This document shows, in pieces, positions 37,545-46,631 of a stretch of 64,000 nucleotides of DNA (position 1 is the first letter of the stretch; every line of letters begins with the position of its first letter). The stretch is from NCBI RefSeq assembly GCF_009857835.1, contig NZ_WWCL01000003.1:496001-560000 (forward strand), read 5' to 3'. The position numbers were made by a program, and so were the translations under genes. Under the pieces are notes generated by a model that saw only the letters and a list, made by a program, of their open reading frames with translations, was not told the origin of the DNA and made no database searches. The stretch is from Duganella fentianensis (lineage in GTDB: Bacteria; Pseudomonadota; Gammaproteobacteria; Burkholderiales; Burkholderiaceae_D).

Positions 37545-39341
37545 ATGCGACGTTCTGACCTGTTACTGCCTCTCTCCTTTGTTCTTGCTGTAGCACCTGC
37601 CGTTGCTGCCAGTACCACGGCCAATTCCGCGGCCGGGGCCAGCGCTCTCAGCACCATCTCCGAGCGTTCCGGTTTCCAGAATACGGGCCGTTATGATGAG
37701 GTGATCGCGCTGTGCGCGCGCTTCCAGAAAGCCTATCCGCAAGCGGTGCGCTGTTTCGAATTCGGCCGCACGCCGGAAGGCCGCCCTATGCTGGCCATGG
37801 CCGTTTCGCGTACAGGCGCGCTGACGCCGCAACAGGCCAGGCAACGCGGCCTGCCTGTGATGCTGGTGCAGGGCGGTATCCACGCTGGTGAAATCGATGG
37901 CAAGGATGCCGGCTTCCTCGCCCTGCGCGAAGCGCTGGAGAACAAGGCGGCGGCCGGCGCGCTGGATAAGCAGGTGCTGCTGTTCGTACCGGTGTTTAAT
38001 GTCGATGGCCACGAGCGCTTCGGCAAGTGGAACCGTCCCAACCAGCGCGGTCCGGTGGAAATGGGCTGGCGCACCACGGCGCAGAACTACAACCTGAACC
38101 GCGATTACGTCAAAGCCGATGCAGCGGAAATGCAGGCCATGCTGGCGCTGGTGAACGCGTGGGACCCGCTGGCCTATGTCGATCTGCACGTCACCGATGG
38201 CGCCAAGTTCCAGCCTGATGTATCGATACAGGTGGAGCCTGTGCATGGCGGTGACGAAGAACTCAAGCGCGCCGGTCTGGCCTTGCAGGCTGCCGTGATG
38301 GCCGATCTGAAGCAGCAGGGTTCCGATCCCAAGCCGTATTACATCGCTTTCGATAAGGAAGACGACCCCATGTCCGGCTTCGTCGATTCGATGGCGACGC
38401 CGCGGTTTTCGACCGGCTATTTCCCTATGCGTAACCGCTTCGCCATGCTGGTGGAAACCCATTCGTGGAAGGACTATCCGACCCGCGTGCGCATCACCCG
38501 CAACACCATTGTGTCGCTGCTGTCGCAAGTGGCCCTGCATGGCAAGGAGTGGCAGAAGCTGGTGCAGCAGGCCGACCAGCGCGCAACGACGCTGGGCGGC
38601 GCCGAGTTCCCGCTCAGCTACCGCACTACCTTTAACAGCAGGACCATCGAGTTCCCCGGATACGAATATACCCGCGGCTATTCCGATGTTTCGGGCGGCA
38701 CCATGACGGTGTACGACGAAAGCAAGCCGCAAGTCTGGCGCGTGCCGCTGCGCGATGAAGTGGTGCCGGATCTGCGCGTGGCAGCGCCCAGGGGTGGTTA
38801 TCTGGTGCCGCTGGCCGAAGCGGCCCGCGTGGCTGCACGCCTGAAGCTGCATGGCATACAGTACAAGGTGCTGGGGGCCGACCAGATGGCGGCCGAGGTG
38901 GAAAGCTTCCGCGCCAGTAAAGCCACGTTTGCCAAGCAGTCGTTCGAAGGCCACCAGGGACTGACGGTGGAAGGCGACTGGGCGCGCGAGCGCCGCAGCC
39001 TGATGAAAGGCTCGCTGTTCGTGCCGATCGCCCAGCCCAAGGCCCGTCTGGTGATGACCATGCTGGAGCCGCGCGGCGCCGATTCGCTGCTGGCATGGGG
39101 CGAGTTCAATAACGCCTTCGAGCGCAAAGAATATATGGAGGAGTATGTGGCCGAGCAGGTGGCGCGCGAACAGCTGGAAGCCGATCCTGCCCTGCGCGAA
39201 GAGTTCCAGAAGAAGCGTGATAGCGATGCGGAGTTCAATAAAAGTCCGGCCAAGCGGCTGGAGTTCTTCGCCCGCCGCCACGCTTCATGGGACGAGCGCT
39301 TCAATCTGTATCCGGTGCTGCGTACCGCGCAGTCCTACTAA
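37545..39341 (+). CDS. Secreted M14-family zinc metallocarboxypeptidase-like protein
   Basis: A 598-residue exported peptidase. A signal peptide (about residues 1-22, ending AVAA) precedes the M14 domain, with the zinc ligands of the HxxE motif (HAGEIDGKD) and a later His in VDLHVTDGAKF, and a probable catalytic Glu in LVETHSWKDY. The region after about residue 330 is an additional domain of unknown fold. The start at 37545 has GGAG 8 nt upstream; an in-frame ATG at 37539 is close by. Third gene in the receptor-protease-protease row. Confidence 0.9.
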   Translation: MRRSDLLLPLSFVLAVAPAVAASTTANSAAGASALSTISERSGFQNTGRYDEVIALCARFQKAYPQAVRCFEFGRTPEGRPMLAMAVSRTGALTPQQARQRGLPVMLVQGGIHAGEIDGKDAGFLALREALENKAAAGALDKQVLLFVPVFNVDGHERFGKWNRPNQRGPVEMGWRTTAQNYNLNRDYVKADAAEMQAMLALVNAWDPLAYVDLHVTDGAKFQPDVSIQVEPVHGGDEELKRAGLALQAAVMADLKQQGSDPKPYYIAFDKEDDPMSGFVDSMATPRFSTGYFPMRNRFAMLVETHSWKDYPTRVRITRNTIVSLLSQVALHGKEWQKLVQQADQRATTLGGAEFPLSYRTTFNSRTIEFPGYEYTRGYSDVSGGTMTVYDESKPQVWRVPLRDEVVPDLRVAAPRGGYLVPLAEAARVAARLKLHGIQYKVLGADQMAAEVESFRASKATFAKQSFEGHQGLTVEGDWARERRSLMKGSLFVPIAQPKARLVMTMLEPRGADSLLAWGEFNNAFERKEYMEEYVAEQVAREQLEADPALREEFQKKRDSDAEFNKSPAKRLEFFARRHASWDERFNLYPVLRTAQSY

Positions 39342-39361
39342 GCGCGGCTAGCCGCTGCCTG

Positions 39362-39691
39362 CTACAGCGCCGGGGTACCGCCGCTTAGTTTGGCAGTGGC
39401 TTCTTCCATCTTCTGTTTGAGTATCTGGGTGACCTTCTGCATGATGGCCGCCTGTTCCTGCGGCGATTTGGTGGCCAGATCCTCGCGCGTCAGCCCCATG
39501 CTTTTCAGGATCATGTCGACCATGCGTTCGGTCGACGATTTGCTCATGTACTCGTCCAGCTCCTGTGCTGCGCTAGGCTTGGTGGCCTTTTCCAGCGCGG
39601 CCTGAAAACCGCCGTCGCTGCTTTTGCGGCTGGCGGAAAAATTCGCCTGCATTGATGCCTTCAAGGCATCGCTCTGTATTTTGACGTTCAT
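39362..39691 (-). CDS. Small hypothetical protein
   Basis: A 109-residue, Lys/Glu-rich cytoplasmic protein with no recognised domain. The N-terminal half is Ser/Ala-rich, and the C-terminal half is likely helical, with the segment TERMVDMILKSMGLTREDLATKSPQEQAAIMQKV. The start at 39691 has GGGAGAAGGAA just upstream, and codon use matches the neighbours, so I consider it a real gene. It follows ttcA on the same strand after a perfect hairpin. Confidence 0.65.
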   Translation of the reverse strand: MNVKIQSDALKASMQANFSASRKSSDGGFQAALEKATKPSAAQELDEYMSKSSTERMVDMILKSMGLTREDLATKSPQEQAAIMQKVTQILKQKMEEATAKLSGGTPAL

Positions 39692-39716
39692 GTGTATTCC
39701 TTCTCCCTGAGTAGTG

Positions 39717-39744
39717 GTGGTGGCGCAGGCTGCTGCGCCACCAC
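39717..39744 (-). repeat. Perfect hairpin between ttcA and the small gene
   Basis: GTGGTGGCGCAG and CTGCGCCACCAC form a 12-bp perfect stem with a 4-nt loop (39729-39732). No U tract follows on either strand, so it is not a standard intrinsic terminator; it may stabilise the ttcA mRNA 3' end. Confidence 0.6.
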
Positions 39745-39770
39745 GCTGATGCCGGGGGAGCAGGAAGCGC

Positions 39771-40700
39771 TTACAGGTTGCGCTGCAGGGGAATGATGCC
39801 CGGTACGGTGCTCGGCGTCGAGCACGGATCTTCGTCGAACGCGATATCGCCCAGCGGATTGGCCACGCCATCGATCTGCAGATCGGTGAAGCTGAACAGA
39901 TCGCGGTCCATCAGGTGCGAAGGCACCACGGTCGACAGCGAGGAGTAGATGTTCTCTACCCGGCCCGGATGCTTCTTCTCCCATTCGCGCAGCATACCCT
40001 TGATATGCTTGCGCTGCAGGTTTTCCTGCGAGCCGCACAGATTGCACGGGATGATGGGGAAGTTCTTCACTTCCGCGTAGCGTTCGGTGTCCTCTTCCTT
40101 CACGTAGGCCATGGGGCGGATCACCATATGCTTGCCATCGTCGGACACCAGCTTGGCCGGCATGCCTTTCAGCTTCCCGCCGAAGAACATATTCAGGAAG
40201 AAGGTTTCGAGGATGTCGTCGCGGTGGTGGCCCAGCGCGATCTTGTTGCAGCCCAGTTCATCGGCCACGCGGTACAGGATGCCGCGGCGCAGACGCGAGC
40301 ACAGCGAGCAGGTGGTTTTGCCTTCCGGGATCAGGCGCTTGACGATGCTGTAGGTATCCTGATTTTCGATGTGGAAGGGGATGCCCAGACTGGTCAGATA
40401 GGTCGGCAGCACGTCTTCCGGGAAGCCCGGCTGCTTCTGGTCCAGATTCACGGCCACTACGTCGAAGTGGATGGGTGCACGCTCGCGCAGCGTGAGCAGT
40501 ATGTCGAGCAGGGCGTAGCTGTCCTTGCCGCCCGACAGGCAGACCATCACTTTATCGCCGTCTTCTATCATGTTGAAGTCGCCGATGGCCTGACCGACCA
40601 GACGGCACAGGCGTTTGTGCAGCTTGTTATTCTCCAGCGCGATCTTTTCCGCGGCCTTGGTGCTGACGTTGCTGTCCGGCGTGATGCTGGCGACGCTCAT
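39771..40700 (-). CDS. ttcA: tRNA-cytidine(32) 2-sulfurtransferase TtcA
   Basis: Iron-sulfur enzyme that thiolates C32 in certain tRNAs using ATP. The 309-residue product has the PP-loop SGGKDSYA and the cysteine motif CSLC, with a later CNLCG, that bind the [4Fe-4S] cluster in TtcA. Start at 40700 ([11 protein letters not shown]), overlapping folB by 4 bp; the frame is open upstream to 40832 but overlaps folB fully. Confidence 0.95.
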   Translation of the reverse strand: MSVASITPDSNVSTKAAEKIALENNKLHKRLCRLVGQAIGDFNMIEDGDKVMVCLSGGKDSYALLDILLTLRERAPIHFDVVAVNLDQKQPGFPEDVLPTYLTSLGIPFHIENQDTYSIVKRLIPEGKTTCSLCSRLRRGILYRVADELGCNKIALGHHRDDILETFFLNMFFGGKLKGMPAKLVSDDGKHMVIRPMAYVKEEDTERYAEVKNFPIIPCNLCGSQENLQRKHIKGMLREWEKKHPGRVENIYSSLSTVVPSHLMDRDLFSFTDLQIDGVANPLGDIAFDEDPCSTPSTVPGIIPLQRNL

Positions 40701-41095
40701 ACGCCCTCCTTGATGTTGAAGACTTCCACACCCACGCCTTCGCAGTCGGGATATACATCCGGCTTCATGGTGGAAACGCGGGCGGCGCGCACATGCGGGT
40801 GCGCCAGCATGGCCTGGACGATGTCGTCGCACAGGCTTTCCTGCAGCTGGATATGGCCGCGTGCCATCAGCTTGGCGATGGTGTCGCGCATGAAGTCGTA
40901 GTCCACCACTTCTTCCAGCTGGTCGTGGGTCGGGGTGGAGACGGCCAGCGGGATGTACAGGTCCACATTGATCAGCAGCCGCTGCTCGCCCTTTTTCTCG
41001 AATTCGTACACGCCGATATTGATCAGCACTTCATAGTTGCGCAGGAACAGGCGACGGCAGTCGCTCAGTTGCGGGTGGTACAGGGCGGACAGCAT
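40697..41095 (-). CDS. folB: Dihydroneopterin aldolase
   Basis: Folate pathway enzyme that cleaves dihydroneopterin. The 132-residue product has the FolB pattern [30 protein letters not shown] and the closing strand [14 protein letters not shown]. It lies between ttcA (4-bp overlap) and a FolM-like reductase, 45 bp upstream, giving a folate/pterin pair. Confidence 0.93.
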   Translation of the reverse strand: MLSALYHPQLSDCRRLFLRNYEVLINIGVYEFEKKGEQRLLINVDLYIPLAVSTPTHDQLEEVVDYDFMRDTIAKLMARGHIQLQESLCDDIVQAMLAHPHVRAARVSTMKPDVYPDCEGVGVEVFNIKEGV

Positions 41096-41140
41096 GGGGT
41101 ATACCTTCTTTCGTTTAAATTATCGGGTCAGCGCGGGCGC

Positions 41141-41962
41141 TTACTGCGCCAGAAACATCACATCGCGCGGCAGTGGCATCAGGTGCTGGCCACCGTCGAC
41201 CAGCAGGGTTGTGCCGGTCAGGGCACGGGCCGAAGCAGCGTAGACCACGCTGTCGGCAATATCTTCCGGCGTGCTGGAACGGCCCAGCGGGGTCTGCTGG
41301 TGGGCGCTGGCAAAACCGGCTTCGGTCTGGTCGCCCGATAGCATGGTGATGCCGGGTGCCACGCCTACCACCCGCACTTTGGGCGCCAGTTGCTGGGCCA
41401 GCATGGTGGTGGCCGTGTGCAGCGCTGCCTTGGACAGGGTGTAGGACAGGAAATCCGGATTGAGATTGTACAGTTTCTGATCCAGCAGGTTGATCACCAC
41501 CGCCTGCTGGCCGGCGTCAGTGACACCGTGCAGGGCCTGCGCCAGCAGGATGGGGGCGGCCAGATTGGCGTGCATATGGGCGTCCAGCATGCGGATCGAG
41601 AAATCGGCTGCGCTGTCATATTCAAACAGGGAAGCGTTGTTGACCACGCAGCGCAGGCTGCCCAGTGCCGTCACGCAGGCCGGCACCAGCGTGCGCACAG
41701 CCGCTTCGTCGGCCAGATCGGCCTGCAGCGCCACGGCACGCCGGCCCAGCGCAGTGATTTCATCGACCAGCTGGTGCGCTTCGCCGGCCGAGCTGCGGTA
41801 GTGCACGGCAATATCCCAGCCGGCGCGGGCCAGCGCCAGAGCGATCACGCGGCCGATGCGGCGGCCCGCGCCCGTCACGAGGGCGACGGGGGCGGGCGCT
41901 GGCGCTACTGCGCCGAATGCGCCGGTCGTAGCCGCTGGCGCGCTGTGTTGTGGCTGATTCAT
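41141..41962 (-). CDS. SDR oxidoreductase, pteridine-reductase/FolM-like
   Basis: A 273-residue short-chain dehydrogenase. The N-terminal dinucleotide motif TGAGRRIG with the following Arg matches the TGx3RxG signature of pteridine reductases and FolM. NNAS, the catalytic Tyr and Lys in YTLSKAAL, and the PGI segment are present. Adjacency to folB supports a role as dihydromonapterin/dihydrofolate reductase, but this is inferred. No signal peptide. It is divergent from the MidA-type gene. Confidence 0.85.
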   Translation of the reverse strand: MNQPQHSAPAATTGAFGAVAPAPAPVALVTGAGRRIGRVIALALARAGWDIAVHYRSSAGEAHQLVDEITALGRRAVALQADLADEAAVRTLVPACVTALGSLRCVVNNASLFEYDSAADFSIRMLDAHMHANLAAPILLAQALHGVTDAGQQAVVINLLDQKLYNLNPDFLSYTLSKAALHTATTMLAQQLAPKVRVVGVAPGITMLSGDQTEAGFASAHQQTPLGRSSTPEDIADSVVYAASARALTGTTLLVDGGQHLMPLPRDVMFLAQ

Positions 41963-42006
41963 AGCTGTCGTGATGCTTAAAATGGCGGCGCGGCCTGCCG
42001 ATTCGT

Positions 42007-42022
42007 TACAATGCCGCCTATG
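42007..42022 (+). promoter_or_regulatory. Candidate leaderless start of the MidA-type gene
   Basis: TACAATGCCGCCTATG: the TACAAT at 42007-42012 lies 7 nt before the ATG at 42020. The same pattern, with one base changed, occurs at 26757-26772. No ribosome-binding site is visible. Confidence 0.4.
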
Positions 42023-43171
42023 TCCTTACCTGTCCCTACCAGTGACGCGCTGGCCGCGTCCCACGCCCTGCAGCAGCAGATCGCCGCCGAGATTGCGGCC
42101 CACGATGGTGCTATTTCCTTCGCCCGCTATATGGAGCTGGCGCTGTACGCCCCCGGTCTGGGGTATTACAGCGGCGGCTCGGCCAAGCTGGGCAAAGATG
42201 GCGATTTTACAACTGCGCCCGAGCTCACGCCCCTGTTCGGTGCGGCGCTAGCCCATGCGGCAGCCGCTATTATCGCCCAAACTGCGCCGCAGATCCTCGA
42301 ATTTGGCGCCGGCACGGGCCAGCTGGCCTACGATGTGCTGAGCGAGATGGCCGTGCTGGGTATTAGCATCGAGCGCTATGTGATCGTCGAACTGTCCGGC
42401 GAGCTGCGCGGCCGCCAGCAGGACAAGCTGCGCGCTTTCCCGCAGGTGGAGTGGCTCGATGCCCTGCCCGAGTCTTTCGAAGGGGTGGTGCTGGGTAACG
42501 AAGTACTCGATGCCATGCCGGTAGAACTGGTGATCCGCCATCCGGAAGGCTGGCAGGAGCTCAAGGTCACGGTCAAGGATGGCCGCTTCGACTATCTGCC
42601 GGTGCCGGCCAGTGCGGCCGTGCTGGCCCAGATCGCCCGCCAGATCCCCGAACATGACAGCCTGCCGGTGGGTTATGTGACGGAAGTGCACAGCGTGGCC
42701 TGCGCCTTCATGACCACCCTGAGCCAGATGCTGACGGCCGGACGGGGCGGCGCGGCCCTGCTGTTCGATTACGGCTTCCCCGGCCACGAATACTATTTCT
42801 TCCAGCGCGCCACGGGCACGCTGATGTGCCACTACCGCCACCATGCCCATCCGGACCCGTTCTATTATCCGGGCCTGCAGGATATTACGGCCCACGTGGA
42901 TTTCACTGCCATGGCACTGGCCGCGCAGGATGCCGGCGCAGAAGTACTAGGCTATCTGAATCAAGCGGGCTTCCTGCTTGCGGCCGGCGCCAGCGAATTG
43001 CTGTTGCGTACAGACCCGGCCGACAGCCTGCGCTATCTGCCGCAGGCAAGGGCGCTGCAGAAGCTGCTGTCGCCGGCCGAAATGGGAGAATTGTTCAAAG
43101 TACTGCTGATTGGTCATGCCGTGAGCCTGCCGGAAACGCTGCTGGCGCAGGACCGCAGTCACCGCCTGTAG
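42020..43171 (+). CDS. MidA/NDUFAF7-type SAM-dependent methyltransferase (COG1565)
   Basis: A 383-residue class I methyltransferase. SAM-binding motif I is EFGAGTGQLAYD, followed by VIVELSGELR and VVLGNEVLDAMPVE, the conserved core of the MidA/NDUFAF7 family. In mitochondria NDUFAF7 methylates an arginine of complex I; the bacterial role is less clear. The start at 42020 is set by the -10-like box just upstream; an ATG at 42011 would overlap that box. Confidence 0.88.
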   Translation: MSLPVPTSDALAASHALQQQIAAEIAAHDGAISFARYMELALYAPGLGYYSGGSAKLGKDGDFTTAPELTPLFGAALAHAAAAIIAQTAPQILEFGAGTGQLAYDVLSEMAVLGISIERYVIVELSGELRGRQQDKLRAFPQVEWLDALPESFEGVVLGNEVLDAMPVELVIRHPEGWQELKVTVKDGRFDYLPVPASAAVLAQIARQIPEHDSLPVGYVTEVHSVACAFMTTLSQMLTAGRGGAALLFDYGFPGHEYYFFQRATGTLMCHYRHHAHPDPFYYPGLQDITAHVDFTAMALAAQDAGAEVLGYLNQAGFLLAAGASELLLRTDPADSLRYLPQARALQKLLSPAEMGELFKVLLIGHAVSLPETLLAQDRSHRL

Positions 43172-43286
43172 ACAGAAAAGCACAGTGGCCAGAATTGCAA
43201 GGCCTTTCCATGCCAGATCATTGCGTTGCACCACGCTAGATCGGCTATCATGAAGGACGCGCGCTAGCCGGACAATAATTGGAACG

Positions 43287-44303
43287 ATGGCAAAGATACA
43301 CACTCACTATGACAATCTGAAGGTGTCCCGTATGGCACCGCAGGAGGTCATACGTGCTGCCTACAAGGCACTCAGTCAGAAATACCACCCTGATAAGAAT
43401 CCGGGTGATGAGAAGGCTGCGCGCATCATGGCCATATTGAACGGGGCGTATAACACCCTGTCCGATCCGCAGCGGCGCAAGGAGCATGACGAGTGGATTG
43501 CCGCCGAAGAGTGGGAAATCGAGTGGCTGGAAAGCACCCGCAACGAAGACCAGCGCGGCGGTGACAAGCCGCGCCACGATGCGCCCGAGCGGGCCTGGAG
43601 CCCGGAGCCGGTGGATGACTCGCCGCGCCCGTTCCGCCGCAGCGTCTGGCGCTGGTGGGGCGGCATGGCCGCCTGTCTGGTACTGGGCTGGGTGGCCGGT
43701 GTGACCATGGTCAACGAGCCGCATCTGCTGTCGAGCGCACTGGCGGCGGCCTGGGGGAACAAGGCCGATAATCCGGAACGGACGGCGCGGGCGGCTGCCC
43801 GTGCTGCACCGCGCGATCCCAAGGCGGACATGCGCGATGCCTGGGCTGTAGCCCAGCCGTATTATCCGGAAGCGAATAGCAGCAAGGCGGCGCCCATCAA
43901 GGTGCAGGCGCTGTCGCAGGTGCAGCTGCCGAATGCCGCACCCGAATGCGAAGTCGAGCCGCAGTCACTGGTGGCGCCGAATGGCGAACCGTGGCCGGAA
44001 CAGTCGGGCTATATGACGGGCTTCCCGGTCGCCAACAAGGGCGACGATATGCAGCTGCTGCTGGATAACGGCGCCAATGCGTCGGCCGTGTTCATCAAGA
44101 TTTACGATACCGAGCGGCACTCGAATGTGCGCTATGCCTATGTGCAGGCGCATGACAAGCTGGTGGTGGATAAGCTGGCCAACGGCAAATACGAAGTGCG
44201 CTACCAGAATCTCGATCAGGGCGTTAACCGCAGCGGCTGTGCCGCAAATAGCCGTACGGCGGCGGCCACACCGGCGGCACTGACGCCACCGGTCAGCAAC
44301 TAG
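43287..44303 (+). CDS. J-domain protein with a membrane segment
   Basis: A 338-residue DnaJ-like co-chaperone. The J domain is at residues 6-66 with the HPD motif (KYHPDKNPGD). There is no Gly/Phe or zinc-finger region, so it is not DnaJ itself. A membrane helix (about 122-142, GGMAACLVLGWVAGVTMV) follows, then a long periplasmic-side region whose last roughly 90 residues contain strand-rich segments (MQLLLDNGANASAVFIKIYD, RYAYVQAHDKLVVDKLANGKYEVRYQ). This suggests a type III J protein recruiting DnaK to the inner membrane. The client is unknown. Confidence 0.82.
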   Translation: MAKIHTHYDNLKVSRMAPQEVIRAAYKALSQKYHPDKNPGDEKAARIMAILNGAYNTLSDPQRRKEHDEWIAAEEWEIEWLESTRNEDQRGGDKPRHDAPERAWSPEPVDDSPRPFRRSVWRWWGGMAACLVLGWVAGVTMVNEPHLLSSALAAAWGNKADNPERTARAAARAAPRDPKADMRDAWAVAQPYYPEANSSKAAPIKVQALSQVQLPNAAPECEVEPQSLVAPNGEPWPEQSGYMTGFPVANKGDDMQLLLDNGANASAVFIKIYDTERHSNVRYAYVQAHDKLVVDKLANGKYEVRYQNLDQGVNRSGCAANSRTAAATPAALTPPVSN

Positions 44304-44340
44304 TCCGGCTGCCGCAGGCAGGGCGCACTGGCGCCGGACT
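44302..44340. terminator. Candidate hairpin at the convergent ends of the J-domain and cheW genes
   Basis: AGTCCGGC (44302-44309) pairs with GCCGGACT (44333-44340). It lies between convergent stops. There is no U tract, so termination is uncertain. Confidence 0.4.
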
Positions 44341-44349
44341 GTTGGGGCA

Positions 44350-44823
44350 TTACGCTTCGACGTCGGACAAGCCCATTTCCTCGCTCGCCATCAGACGGTC
44401 GATATCGACCAGTATCAGCATACGCTCGTCGATGGTGCCCAGACCTATCATGTACTCATGGCTGAAGGCATTGCCCATGTCGGGCGCCGGTTTCAGCTGC
44501 TCCGGCATCAGCGTGGTCACGTCGGATACGGAGTCGACCACCATGCCGACCACGCGGCCGCCGATGTTGAGGATGATGACCACGGTGAACTGGTCATACA
44601 CGGGTTCGCCCAGATTGAACTTGATGCGCATGTCCACCACCGGGATGATGATGCCGCGCAGATTGATCACGCCTTTGATGAAGGCTGGTGCGTTGGCGAT
44701 ACGCGTCACTGTTTCATAGCCACGGATTTCCTGCACTTTGAGGATATCGATGCCATATTCTTCCGCGCCCAGCGTGAAGGCGAGGAATTCGCGGCCCGTG
44801 ATATCGCTTGCTGTCTCTTGCAT
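44350..44823 (-). CDS. cheW: Chemotaxis coupling protein CheW
   Basis: A 157-residue single-domain CheW adaptor. In the family this links chemoreceptors to the CheA kinase. The signature [31 protein letters not shown] and [10 protein letters not shown] segments are present. The start at 44823 has AAGGAA at 7 nt. The gene is alone here; no cheA or receptor gene is in the window. It is divergent from the HD-GYP response regulator, a plausible signalling partner. Confidence 0.93.
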   Translation of the reverse strand: MQETASDITGREFLAFTLGAEEYGIDILKVQEIRGYETVTRIANAPAFIKGVINLRGIIIPVVDMRIKFNLGEPVYDQFTVVIILNIGGRVVGMVVDSVSDVTTLMPEQLKPAPDMGNAFSHEYMIGLGTIDERMLILVDIDRLMASEEMGLSDVEA

Positions 44824-44987
44824 GATGGGGTTCCTTGAACGGTTGTGGGCCGGCGGCAATGCGCGCACGCTGCTGTCACGGCTATCCATAACGGCAGCGT
44901 AACAGAGTCGGCCCGCCCTTGCAAAAAGGTTGTCATAGGGGGGGAATCTGTTTATGCTAGAACGACAACGCACCTCTGGAGATGTGT

Positions 44988-46568
44988 ATGACCGATTCCA
45001 ACGCAGACGACAACTGGCTGATTCAGGAGGATGAGGACGAAGCGCCCGCCGCCGGACAGGAATCGCCAGAACAGCGGCTGTGGCGAGTGCTGATCGTCGA
45101 CGACGATGTCGATGTCCATGCCGTCACCCGGCTGGCGCTGCGCAATGTCTCTTTCAAAGGACGCGAGCTGGAGCTGTTCTCGGCCTATAGCGGCAAGGAA
45201 GCCTACGAATTCCTGCGCACCACGCCCGATATCGCGCTGGTGTTGCTGGACGTGGTGATGGAAACCGATGACGCCGGCCTGCTGCTGGCGCGCCGCATCC
45301 GCGAAGAACTGCATAACGGCATCGTGCGGGTGGTGCTGCGCACGGGCCAGCCCGGCCAGGCGCCCGAGCAGCGCGTGATCATCGAATACGATATCAACGA
45401 CTACAAGGCCAAGACCGAGCTGACCACGCAGAAGCTGTTCACCACCGTGATCTCGGCCTTGCGCGCCTACGAAAGCCTGAATATGCTCGAGCGCAGCCGC
45501 ATCGGGCTGGGCAAGATACTGGCTGGCGCGACCAATCTCTACCAGATCCATTCGCTGCGCGAATTTGCTTCCGGCGTGCTGAATCAGGTCAGTGCGATTC
45601 TTGATGTGGGTGCGGATGGTGTGCTGTGCCTGATGCAGGGCGATACCGGCATGACCACCGTGGTGGCCGCTACCGGCAACTACACCCCGCTCAGCGAGCA
45701 CGAGCTGATGCCGCACGAGCACCCGCTGTGGCCTACCATCGCCAAGGCTTTTGCGGAGAAGAAGAGCCAGTTCGATCACCCGGCCAATGTGCTGTTCATC
45801 CATACCCAGGAAAACCGCGAAGTGGCGATCTCCGTCACGCCGCCCTGGCCGCTGGCGCAGATCCAGCGCGACCTGCTGGAAGTGTTCTGCCAGCGCATTG
45901 CGGCAGCCTTCGACAATCTCTATATGTTCGGCCAGCTGCGCAAGGCGCAGGAAGCCACGGTGGTGGCACTGGCCGATCTGGCCGAATTCCGCGATAGCGG
46001 CACGGGCGGCCATGTGCGGCGCGTGCAGAATCTGTCGTCGGCGCTGGCCCAGCGCATGGCCGAGCGCGGCGTGTATGCCGACCAGCTGACCCCGCAGCTG
46101 CTGGACATGATAGGCCTGGCCAGCATACTGCATGATGTGGGCAAGGTAGCCACGCCCGATCACATCCTGCTCAAGCCGGGCCTGCATACGCCGGACGAAC
46201 GCAGCCAGATGCAGACCCATGCGGCTGTCGGCAAGTCGATACTGGAGCGGGCCGCGAATATGGTCGATGGCGTCAGCTATCTGACCTATGGCGCCGAGAT
46301 TGCAGGCGGCCACCACGAGCACTTCGACGGCAATGGCTATCCGAATCAGCTCAAGGGGCAGGACATACCGATATCGGCCCGTATCGTGGCCGTGGTCGAT
46401 GTGTTCGATTCGCTGCTGCACGAGCGTCCGTACAAGGAGCCCTGGCCGCATACCGAGGTGATGAGCTACATCACCGAACGCGCCGGCAAGCAGTTCGATC
46501 CGGAAGTGGTGGCCGCGCTGCTGGACCTGATCGAGCGCGACCCGAATATCGGCCATACGCCGGATTAG
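44988..46568 (+). CDS. Response regulator with DUF3369 and HD-GYP domains (c-di-GMP phosphodiesterase)
   Basis: A 526-residue signalling protein. An N-terminal receiver domain (about 28-160; phospho-acceptor Asp in LVLLDVVME) is followed by a DUF3369 GAF-like region (about 175-330) and an HD-GYP domain with HD (LHDVGKV) and [11 protein letters not shown], where the GYP tripeptide is intact. The family hydrolyses c-di-GMP to GMP. The start at 44988 has CTGGAG at 7 nt; an ATG six bases earlier is possible. It converges on the GGDEF-EAL gene. Confidence 0.93.
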   Translation: MTDSNADDNWLIQEDEDEAPAAGQESPEQRLWRVLIVDDDVDVHAVTRLALRNVSFKGRELELFSAYSGKEAYEFLRTTPDIALVLLDVVMETDDAGLLLARRIREELHNGIVRVVLRTGQPGQAPEQRVIIEYDINDYKAKTELTTQKLFTTVISALRAYESLNMLERSRIGLGKILAGATNLYQIHSLREFASGVLNQVSAILDVGADGVLCLMQGDTGMTTVVAATGNYTPLSEHELMPHEHPLWPTIAKAFAEKKSQFDHPANVLFIHTQENREVAISVTPPWPLAQIQRDLLEVFCQRIAAAFDNLYMFGQLRKAQEATVVALADLAEFRDSGTGGHVRRVQNLSSALAQRMAERGVYADQLTPQLLDMIGLASILHDVGKVATPDHILLKPGLHTPDERSQMQTHAAVGKSILERAANMVDGVSYLTYGAEIAGGHHEHFDGNGYPNQLKGQDIPISARIVAVVDVFDSLLHERPYKEPWPHTEVMSYITERAGKQFDPEVVAALLDLIERDPNIGHTPD

Positions 46569-46587
46569 ACGTGGCCTGATCGCCAGC

Positions 46588-46616
46588 GAGCCGCTGCCCG
46601 TGCAGCGGCTTTTTTT
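46588..46616 (+). terminator. Intrinsic terminator of the HD-GYP gene
   Basis: GCCGCTGC (46590-46597) with GCAGCGGC (46602-46609), loop CCGT, followed by T7. It lies 20 bp after the stop. Confidence 0.92.
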
Positions 46617-46631
46617 ATCGGCTTTGCCTGC

